A stretch of 30,373 nt of DNA, from NCBI GenBank assembly GCA_910585535.1, contig CAJUFK010000030.1:1-30373 (forward strand), in the 5' to 3' direction. Source of the stretch: an uncultured Angelakisella sp. GTDB lineage: Bacteria; Bacillota; Clostridia; Oscillospirales; Ruminococcaceae. Position numbers and translations under genes: made by a program. Positions 25,176-30,373 of the stretch are shown here, one piece after another. Position 1 is the stretch's first letter, and every line of letters begins with the position of its first letter. The notes beneath the pieces were generated by a model. That model was not told the origin of the DNA. It was given only the letters and a program-made list of their open reading frames with translations, and ran no database searches.

Positions 25176-26126
25176 TTATTGAGTTCGGCACACTTCGTCC
25201 CGATAGAAACGGTCACCCTTGGACACCGTAATCAGCTCCCCCCGGTTTTCCATAGCCTGGATACGCTTGGCAATCCACCAGTCGCCGATACCCAGTTGGT
25301 GTCGCCCAATCACCTCACCAATAAGCTGAGCCACCCGAAAGGTTCCATCAGGGATATGAGCACGAATAAATGGGTCGTAGAAGTCCTCCCCAACACTGTG
25401 CAGACGCCCATTGACAACAGCACGCAAGGGCGCATTTTCCTCTCGAAGCTGTGACCACTCCATAGCGATAGCTCTGCGAACATTTTGGGGGATTTCCCGC
25501 TCCAAAGGCAGATACGCCGCCCAGTCTCCCGGAGAAAGTTCTCCCCAGTTCAAACAGGATTGCACTGTGCCATCTTCCCATGGCATCCACCGGGGCATTT
25601 CTAAAGCGGTCACAGGGCAGTTACAGTCCCGTAGTTGCCAAAGCACATCATAAAACCCACACAGGGAGTAAGGTGCGTTGCTGTACCAGATTCGCACAGC
25701 CTCGCCGTGTTTTCCACCCTCCAAAAGCCGCTCTCTGTCCCGCTGGCGTTGTTCCCAAAGCATATCCCGCTGGGCATAATCGTCCGGGGCGCAATCTGGG
25801 AGTGGGAAATCGCCCCCCAGCCAAGCGGTAAGCAAATCAAACCGGGCCTTCTCCACATCAGGGCCGCTTATGGGGCCGATGTCCAATCCAACAGACGGGC
25901 ATAACACATCCCCAGGGTCGCCGCCCACGGGCCGCGCCCGGCGGTTTTCTGCCTCCCATTGGGCCTTGAGCTGGGCCATAGCCTGATCCTTCTCCTCCTG
26001 AGTAGGTTCTCGCTCTCCGTCACCGAAAATAAATCCGATTGGCCCATCATCCCAACTGGACGGCCCCCAATGTGTGGCCAGCTTCAATGACCCACACTCA
26101 CTGTCGGAAAAAACTATTTGTAGCAT
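25176..26126 (-). CDS. DUF1835/DUF3658 domain protein, cargo of the nested element
   Basis: 316 residues. The N-terminus MLQIVFSDSECGSLKLA is the opening I know from DUF1835 proteins. The central part has ARFDLLTAWLGGDF, RIWYSNAPYSLCGFYDVLWQL and AIAMEWSQLREENAPLRAVVNG, and the C-terminus has VAQLIGEVIGRHQLGIGDWWIAKRIQAMENRGEL, a winged-helix-like block of the DUF3658 type. The function is unknown. The start at the ATG ending at 26126 has GGAG about 10 bases upstream. It lies 27 bases after the other minus-strand gene, so both are probably one operon read from the promoter at 26782-26810. Its orientation against the core genes marks it as cargo. Confidence 0.75.
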   Translation of the reverse strand: MLQIVFSDSECGSLKLATHWGPSSWDDGPIGFIFGDGEREPTQEEKDQAMAQLKAQWEAENRRARPVGGDPGDVLCPSVGLDIGPISGPDVEKARFDLLTAWLGGDFPLPDCAPDDYAQRDMLWEQRQRDRERLLEGGKHGEAVRIWYSNAPYSLCGFYDVLWQLRDCNCPVTALEMPRWMPWEDGTVQSCLNWGELSPGDWAAYLPLEREIPQNVRRAIAMEWSQLREENAPLRAVVNGRLHSVGEDFYDPFIRAHIPDGTFRVAQLIGEVIGRHQLGIGDWWIAKRIQAMENRGELITVSKGDRFYRDEVCRTQ

Positions 26127-26153
26127 GGTAAATACTCCGTTTCAAATTGCCAT

Positions 26154-26735
26154 TTAGTTTTTCTCAACCTTAAATTCTACAGTTCTAAACTCGAAGCCGC
26201 TTTCTTCTGGCTCTGTTCCGTCTGGCCGTTCAAGTCCTAAAGTATCATAATACTCATTTGTAAATGGAATTTGTTCATAGGGGAAATCGCTTTGCAAATC
26301 CTTGATATATTCAAACGGGGTATCTATCGGTGCTATACCTGTCCCTTTGCGAATTGTACTCAAGGCACCTTCCACTTCGGGCCGAACTCTCCATTCCTGT
26401 TCTTCTGGACTATTAACAAAATTCTCAAACCTTTTTTTATCCCACCAAATAATCTGTTGCAAAATATTTGTATTACCAGTGGCGAGTATCAGCCCCAAGA
26501 AATCGCAGAAATTACGGGCAATTGGATAGACATTGTAATCGCAGCAGGTTTCCGGGTTGACGCAGAACACCATATCTCCAAAGCTCTTAATAAAGCAGTA
26601 GTGTATGCCATTATCCCAGCCAATGATTTCCGCTCCAATAGGAGTGCAAAAATACGGTGTTTGCGTTCCCGCTTCTAAGCCAATCCAGCTACCATCTATC
26701 TTCAAGTTTTTATATTTTTCATAAAGCAGGTTCAT
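26154..26735 (-). CDS. Cargo protein of unknown function (193 aa), possibly SUKH-like
   Basis: A soluble protein: YEKYKNLKIDGSWIGLEAG, then YFCTPIGAEIIGWDNGIHYCFIKSFGDMVFCVNPE, ARNFCDFLGLILATGNTN and PFEYIKDLQSDFPYEQIPFTNEYYD. The pattern (charged N-terminus, GDMVF..NPE, an F.DFL.L segment) recalls SMI1/KNR4-SUKH-type immunity proteins, but I am not sure. Base composition is A/T-richer than the surrounding mobilization genes, which suggests a different origin. It is first in the two-gene minus-strand operon, with only a weak ribosome site (GGGGGT). No toxin gene is beside it, so an immunity role has no direct support. Confidence 0.65.
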   Translation of the reverse strand: MNLLYEKYKNLKIDGSWIGLEAGTQTPYFCTPIGAEIIGWDNGIHYCFIKSFGDMVFCVNPETCCDYNVYPIARNFCDFLGLILATGNTNILQQIIWWDKKRFENFVNSPEEQEWRVRPEVEGALSTIRKGTGIAPIDTPFEYIKDLQSDFPYEQIPFTNEYYDTLGLERPDGTEPEESGFEFRTVEFKVEKN

Positions 26736-26781
26736 TTAGGTACCCCCGTAAATTTAGCGTTTGTCGAATCACTATGGATAT

Positions 26782-26810
26782 AGTATACCACCAACCCAAG
26801 CGACATTCAA
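26782..26810 (-). promoter_or_regulatory. Promoter for the minus-strand cargo operon
   Basis: On the minus strand: TTGAAT (26805-26810), 17 bases, TATACT (26782-26787). The first cargo gene begins about 47 bases downstream. Confidence 0.75.
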
Positions 26811-26838
26811 CCCCCATCAAAGCACACATCTGAGCCGG

Positions 26839-26870
26839 AGAAAAGCACCGTAGCGATACGGTGCTTTTCT
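26839..26870. terminator. Perfect 14-bp hairpin between cargo and rep genes
   Basis: AGAAAAGCACCGTA, loop GCGA (GNRA), TACGGTGCTTTTCT. The symmetric A/T flank allows termination in both directions. It lies upstream of the rep gene ribosome site, so it could also be a leader hairpin. Confidence 0.65.
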
Positions 26871-26911
26871 GTTGCCCAGGGCAGCAAAATCAACTGAAAG
26901 GAGGTCGCACA

Positions 26912-27973
26912 ATGACCCCAAACGGAAGCAACGACACGGTTACTTTGGAGATTATCAGGGCGAGCGAGGTCACGCCCAGGGAGGTGAAATGGCTGTGGTA
27001 TCCCTATATCCCATTCGGGAAGATAACCCTGCTCCAAGGCGATCCGGGCGATGGCAAGAGCAAATTCATGCTTGCGCTGTCTGCCCTGCTGACCGATGGG
27101 AAGCCCCTGCCTTTCCAAGAGGTAGAGGAAGCAAGCGAACCCATGACGGTGATTTACCAGACCACGGAGGATGATGCAGACGATACGGTTGTGCCGAGGT
27201 TTATCGCTTCCGGCGGCAATCGTGATAATCTTATCTTCATCAAGGAGAATGAAAAGCACCTGACCTTTGGAGATGACCGGCTGCGACAGGCAATCGAACG
27301 GTACAATGTCAGGCTGCTCATTCTTGACCCGTTGAGTTCGTATATCGGGGAAGATTGCTCCATGAACGACGCCAACAAAACGAGGACGGAGCTGAACCAC
27401 CTTATCAAAATCGGGCAGGAAACGGGCTGTGCAATCGTTGTTGTGGCGCACATGAACAAGAACAGGGATACCTCCCCGCTGTACCGAACCAACGGCTCAA
27501 TCGACATTGCCGCCGCCGCAAGAAGTATTCTGGCGGTGGCGAGGACGCAGAACAAGGAGAACCTTTCGGAGCGGTATATGGTGCAGGTGAAGTCCAATCT
27601 CGCCCCGACCGGCAACGCCATTGTCTTTGAAGTGACCGACAAGGGCGTAAACTTCCAGGACGAAATTGAACTGACAGCGGACGAAGCCTTTTCCCTTTTT
27701 GCCCCAAAGCTGGGCAGGCCGAGCGAAAAGGTAGACGGCGCTGTTGCGTTTCTGAAAGAGCTTCTTTCAGACGGCAGGCCGCAGCTTGCTGCCGAGTGCG
27801 AAGTAAAACTTGAAGCCGCAGGCTTCAAGAAATCGACCATCAAAAAGGCCAAGAAGAAAGCCGGCGTTCACTCGGTGAAGGAGGGCTTTCTGTGGTACTG
27901 GGCTTTGACGGTGGGCGAAAAACCGAAAGAGGAACGGCAGGCAGTCATGGCAGATGACGGCCTGCCTTTTTGA
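26912..27973 (+). CDS. RepA-like AAA ATPase
   Basis: 353 residues. A KaiC/RecA-type fold has Walker A GDPGDGKS (residues 43-50), an acidic region TTEDDADDTV, the Walker B segment RLLILDPLSS (about 132-141) and VVVAHMNKN (about 180). The C-terminal part (about 265-340) is a helical DNA-binding type domain with LLSDGRPQLAAECEVKLEAAGFKKSTIKKAKKKAG. Members of this family act as replicative helicases of mobilizable plasmids and IMEs. It starts at ATG 26912 after GAAAGGAGGT (26896-26905); a start further upstream at 26861 has no ribosome site. It lies before the oriT-like site and the relaxase gene. It probably aids replication or transfer of the excised circle. Confidence 0.85.
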   Translation: MTPNGSNDTVTLEIIRASEVTPREVKWLWYPYIPFGKITLLQGDPGDGKSKFMLALSALLTDGKPLPFQEVEEASEPMTVIYQTTEDDADDTVVPRFIASGGNRDNLIFIKENEKHLTFGDDRLRQAIERYNVRLLILDPLSSYIGEDCSMNDANKTRTELNHLIKIGQETGCAIVVVAHMNKNRDTSPLYRTNGSIDIAAAARSILAVARTQNKENLSERYMVQVKSNLAPTGNAIVFEVTDKGVNFQDEIELTADEAFSLFAPKLGRPSEKVDGAVAFLKELLSDGRPQLAAECEVKLEAAGFKKSTIKKAKKKAGVHSVKEGFLWYWALTVGEKPKEERQAVMADDGLPF

Positions 27974-28052
27974 TTGAGGTTTTAAGGGAGGTCAAGGGGG
28001 GAAAGCCCTTGCCCACGACATCTTTGCGGCGAAGCCGAAAGTGTCATAGTGG

Positions 28053-28082
28053 GTTACACACATTCGCAGAATGTTGTGTAAC
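28053..28082 (+). other. Candidate oriT of the nested element
   Basis: An inverted repeat, GTTACACACATTC GCA GAATG(T)TGTGTAAC, 13 paired bases with one bulge, 37 bases before the relaxase start. Further small repeats lie upstream (CAAGGG/CCCTTG at 27993-28011). MobV-type oriT sites are usually inverted repeats just upstream of mob. The nick site cannot be placed by eye. Confidence 0.6.
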
Positions 28083-28118
28083 GGCGCTCCCCCGCCACCT
28101 CTCGGAAAGGAGGAACCG

Positions 28119-29393
28119 ATGGCAAAAGAACCAAGGCCCGATATGAGCTGCGCCCGTGTGAAGCAGTACAAGTCCTCCGACATTGGGGCGGCTGAACGGC
28201 ACAATGAGAGGAAGAACGAAAGCTACGACAACATCAATGTCGTGCCGGAGCGGATACCCCTCAATGTCCATTTCTGTGACCCCGGCGGGAAGTCCTATAT
28301 GGAAATTCTGCGGGAGATGGAAGCGGATGGGGCAATCAGCCTGCGGGGGCTTCGGCAGGACGCTACCCTTTTTGACGAGATTATCATTGATGTGAACACG
28401 ATGTACTTTGAGCGGAAAGGCGGCTATGACTACGCCAGGGAGTTCTACGCCGAGGCGGTGCGCTTTCTGGAAGATAAGTTCGGAAGCGAGAATGTCATCT
28501 CCGCCGTCATGCACGCCGATGAAATCAACCGGGCGGCAAGTGACGAGTTGGGAAAGGATGTGTACCACTACCATCTTCACGCCGTTGTCCTGCCTGTGGT
28601 TGAGAAAGAAATCCTGTGGAGCAAGCGGTGTAAAGACCCCGCCCTGCGTGGGACGGTGAAAGAGGTTATCCATCAGATCAGCCACTCCAAGAAATGGGCT
28701 TCCGATATTCCCCTCACCGATGAACACGGCAGGGCAATCCTGCGGAAGAACGGCAAGCCGAAGTACCGGGCGTCATACAGCGTCCTGCAAGATGAATTGT
28801 TCGAGCATATGCGGGAGCATGGCTTTACCGACTTCCAGCGTGGCGAGCGTGGCAGCACTTCCGAAAATCTGAGTTCGCTCCAATATCAGATTAAAAAAGA
28901 TACCAAACGGCTCTCCAATCTTCAAGAGAAGATTGCAAGGGAGCAGACCAAGTACCAGGCGGCCCACGAGGTCAGCATGACCCTCAGCGACATTGACAGC
29001 ATGGGTCAAAAGACCATCACGGGAAAGGTCGCTATCACCAAAGAGGACTACTCCCAGCTTACCTCGCTGGCGAAGGAGGGCATTACCAGCCGAAACGAGA
29101 TTCACAATTTGAGAGAAAACGCCCGCTATTACCGCCAGCAGTATTCCAGGGCTTCATCGGCGCTGGAGAAGGCGCAGGAACGGTATGACGCTCTGAAAGA
29201 GAAGTGCCAGCCGTTTCTGGACGCTATGGAGCACTTCCCCGACCTTGTGCGGGCGTTTGTCAGCAAGGTCAGGGAGTTGTTCAGCGTCAAGGAAGCGCAG
29301 GAGCGGAGAGAAAAGGAGGAAGCGGAGCGCAGGCGGCAGGCCGAGCGTGAAGCGAGAAAACAGAAGAACAGGAGCAAGGGTTGGGAGAGGTAG
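28119..29393 (+). CDS. mob: MobV-family relaxase (plasmid recombination/Mob protein)
   Basis: 424 residues from ATG 28119, after AAAGGAGG (28106-28113). The longer frame from 28071 lies in the oriT region and has no ribosome site. Motif I is CARVKQYKSSDIGAAERHNERKN (about 10-35). Motif III is VMHADE near 130 with HYHLHAVVLP near 150, the H-x-D-E...H-x-H arrangement of MobV/Pre proteins. The C-terminal half is a long coiled coil (about 265-420) with Glu/Arg/Lys-rich repeats. It nicks oriT and pilots DNA through the transfer channel of a helper element. A terminator-like hairpin follows at 29465-29495. Confidence 0.92.
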   Translation: MAKEPRPDMSCARVKQYKSSDIGAAERHNERKNESYDNINVVPERIPLNVHFCDPGGKSYMEILREMEADGAISLRGLRQDATLFDEIIIDVNTMYFERKGGYDYAREFYAEAVRFLEDKFGSENVISAVMHADEINRAASDELGKDVYHYHLHAVVLPVVEKEILWSKRCKDPALRGTVKEVIHQISHSKKWASDIPLTDEHGRAILRKNGKPKYRASYSVLQDELFEHMREHGFTDFQRGERGSTSENLSSLQYQIKKDTKRLSNLQEKIAREQTKYQAAHEVSMTLSDIDSMGQKTITGKVAITKEDYSQLTSLAKEGITSRNEIHNLRENARYYRQQYSRASSALEKAQERYDALKEKCQPFLDAMEHFPDLVRAFVSKVRELFSVKEAQERREKEEAERRRQAEREARKQKNRSKGWER

Positions 29394-29464
29394 CCGCTTC
29401 GACTACACTCCCGACTTTTTGACTTCTTCACCTGTTCTAAACTGAACGCCCAGGCGTCGAAACC

Positions 29465-29495
29465 GGGCTTTCGCTGTCGGAAGCCCACGATTTTT
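29465..29495 (+). terminator. Terminator-like hairpin between mob and tnpW
   Basis: GGGCTTTCG, loop CTGT, CGGAAGCCC (one G-U), then ACGATTTTT. The T-run starts 4 bases after the stem, so it could be a weak terminator or attenuator. The tnpW ribosome site AAAGGAG (29498-29504) follows directly. Confidence 0.6.
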
Positions 29496-29508
29496 GGAAA
29501 GGAGCACT

Positions 29509-29688
29509 ATGGAAAATCAATATTCTATCCGTATAGGAAACACCAATTTTATTGTCAGTGTGAAGCAGTCCGAAACGGCGAAAAAGCCCATGGATACAGC
29601 GTTTCGTGGCCTTTGTGTCCATGAAGTTTTAGGCGATTGCTTTGCTTCTGACAAGTTCAATTTAGAGGAAATCAAAAAATCCTCTTGA
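29509..29688 (+). CDS. TnpW-like small protein
   Basis: 59 residues, ATG at 29509 after AAAGGAG (29498-29504). The alternative TTG at 29494 would use the ribosome site as codons. The product starts MENQYSIRIGNTNFIVSVKQSETAKKPMD, which fits the TnpW family (a short protein with a RIG.T.F.V.V opening that follows mob in Tn4451-type elements). The C-terminus is degenerate compared with what I recall of the family. Its stop (29686-29688) lies within the TTGACA at the right end of the element, eight bases before the attachment repeat, so the gene fills the right end. Function unknown. Confidence 0.65.
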   Translation: MENQYSIRIGNTNFIVSVKQSETAKKPMDTAFRGLCVHEVLGDCFASDKFNLEEIKKSS

Positions 29689-29690
29689 CA
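29685..29690 (+). promoter_or_regulatory. Element-borne -35 box (half promoter)
   Basis: TTGACA six bases before the right repeat. In the integrated state no -10 box follows at 17 bases (ACCGGC at 29708). In the circle the spacer is AACCGT plus the 11-base repeat, exactly 17, and is followed by TATACT of the left end. Confidence 0.75.
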
Positions 29691-29696
29691 AACCGT

Positions 29697-29707
29697 CCCC
29701 GGAGGGA
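29697..29707 (+). repeat. Right attachment repeat (attR core) of the nested element
   Basis: CCCCGGAGGGA, identical to 22536-22546. Native helicase coding resumes directly after it in the frame PEG-TGY. Confidence 0.85.
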
Positions 29708-30373
29708 ACCGGCTACCGGAGCAAGACCCGGTTTGCAAAGTTTTACAATCTGCCGGAGCTGATGGCCATGTTCCAGGAAACGGCGGACATCCAAACAGCG
29801 GATATGCTGAAACTCCCCGTCCCCAAAGCCAATTACCGCAATATCGTTCTAAAGCCCTCCGACCACCAGAAGGAGATGGTTGCGGCGCTGGGAGAACGGG
29901 CCGAGAAGGTGCGTGACCGCCAGGTAGACAGCAGTGTGGATAATATGCTCTTAATCACCAACGATGGACGCAAGCTGGCCCTGGATCAACGGCTCCTCAA
30001 CCCCCTGCTCCCGGACAGCGACACCGGGAAGATCTCCGCCTGCGCCGACAATGTGGCGGAGATTTGGTGGCGAACCGCCGACCAACGCTCCACCCAGATG
30101 GTATTTTGCGACCTGTCTACCCCTCGTGGGGACGGCGGCTTCAATGTCTACGACGATCTGCGGGACAAGCTGATCGCGAGGGGCATCCCGGCGGAGGAGA
30201 TCGCCTATATCCATTCCGCCAAGAACGAGACGCAGAAGAAGGAGCTGTTTGGCAAGATGCGTTCTGGGCAAATACGGGTACTGCTTGGCTCCACGCAGAA
30301 GATGGGAGCCGGGACCAATGTCCAGCAAAAACTTATCGCCCTTCACCACCTGGATTGTCCCTGGCGGCCCGCC
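29697..30373 (+). pseudogene. Giant SNF2 helicase protein, 3' part (no start; continues past the window)
   Basis: The frame is open from the repeat (CCG at 29699) to the last base, 225 codons, and has no start or ribosome site of its own. The product is PEGTGYRSKTRFAKFYNLPELM, then a helicase C-terminal lobe: MVFCDLSTPRGDGGFNVYDDLR (motif IV region), YIHSAKNETQKKELFGKMRSGQIRVLLGSTQKMGAGTNVQ (motif V) and HHLDCPWRP (motif VI). It continues the 15719-22546 gene exactly when the insert is removed. It is inactive as a gene in the integrated state unless transcribed and translated as an internal fragment. Confidence 0.92.

Larger units (their letters stand above)
22536..29707 (+). mobile_element. 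Nested Tn4451-like integrative mobilizable element in the ICE helicase gene
   Basis: Bounded by the 11-base direct repeat CCCCGGAGGGA (22536-22546 and 29697-29707), so one repeat plus element is 7161 bp. It carries recombinase, tnpV, two minus-strand cargo genes, a RepA-like ATPase, an oriT-like site, a MobV relaxase and a TnpW-like protein. Removing one repeat plus the insert joins GCC CCG GAG GGA to ACC GGC TAC and restores the reading frame (APEG-TGYRSKTRF), so the ends are exact at base level. There are no transfer-channel genes, so it depends on a helper such as the host ICE. Confidence 0.92.
334..30373. mobile_element. Integrative conjugative element, one end and accessory region
   Basis: A serine recombinase and XRE repressor at one side are followed by AbrB-like regulators, sortase, CnaB adhesin, ParA/ParB and a giant ArdC-like/methylase/SNF2 protein. 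This gene set and order is typical of large Firmicutes ICEs. The left boundary must lie between the DUF2000 stop (371) and the recombinase body (about 870), but I could not identify an attachment repeat. The right end and the type IV secretion and coupling genes are beyond the window. The coordinates given are therefore the visible extent, not true ends. Confidence 0.7.

Noticed and set aside
26861..26911. Upstream start for the RepA-like gene
   Set aside because: It would translate the hairpin arm and the ribosome site GAAAGGAGGT. The ATG at 26912 is correctly spaced.
29685..29713. Outward promoter from the right end of the nested element into the helicase remnant
   Set aside because: TTGACA is present, but the position 17 bases downstream is ACCGGC, not a -10 box. 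The promoter works only in the joined circle.

Overview
The window looks like the chromosome of a low-to-moderate GC, gut-type Firmicute (Clostridia, probably Oscillospiraceae/Lachnospiraceae-like). The support is AGGAGG-type ribosome sites, sortase/CnaB surface proteins, TTG starts, TnpX-type serine recombinases and TnpV/TnpW proteins. Species cannot be read from the sequence. Almost all of the window is an integrative conjugative element (ICE), entered from one side. A second, complete mobilizable element (IME) is nested inside one of the ICE genes.

Layout. 3-371: 3' part of a DUF2000 gene, apparently the flanking chromosome. 334-2708 (minus): large serine recombinase with a repeat-extended C-terminus, plus an XRE repressor. 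2709-3446: divergent promoter region, then a strongly folded leader that includes a tRNA-like fold and a 19-bp hairpin. 3447-5851: tight operon of two AbrB-like proteins, a membrane-anchored exported protein and a sortase. 5924-6760: CAP-domain lipoprotein. 6866-11977: 1703-residue thioester/CnaB adhesin ending exactly at LPKTGI. 12053-13769: ParA and ParB. 13900-15708: three conserved ICE proteins of unknown function. 15719-22567 and 29697-30373: the two halves of a giant ArdC-like/methylase/SNF2-helicase gene. A complete tnpV gene with its own promoter and ribosome site is written in another frame inside the first half.

The nested element (22536-29707, 7.16 kb between repeats) carries a TnpX-like recombinase, a tnpV that overlaps it, two minus-strand cargo genes (DUF1835/DUF3658-like and an unknown), a RepA-like ATPase, an oriT-like inverted repeat, a MobV relaxase and a TnpW-like small protein. 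It is bounded by an 11-bp direct repeat, CCCCGGAGGGA. Exact excision would restore the helicase frame. Joining its ends would also build a TTGACA-N17-TATACT promoter in front of its own recombinase, a switch of the kind known for Tn4451.

Most notable observations: the excision-assembled promoter, the overprinted tnpV that encodes the low-complexity linker of the helicase, the tRNA-like structured leader, the sorting signal without a membrane tail, and the repeat-made extension of the ICE recombinase.
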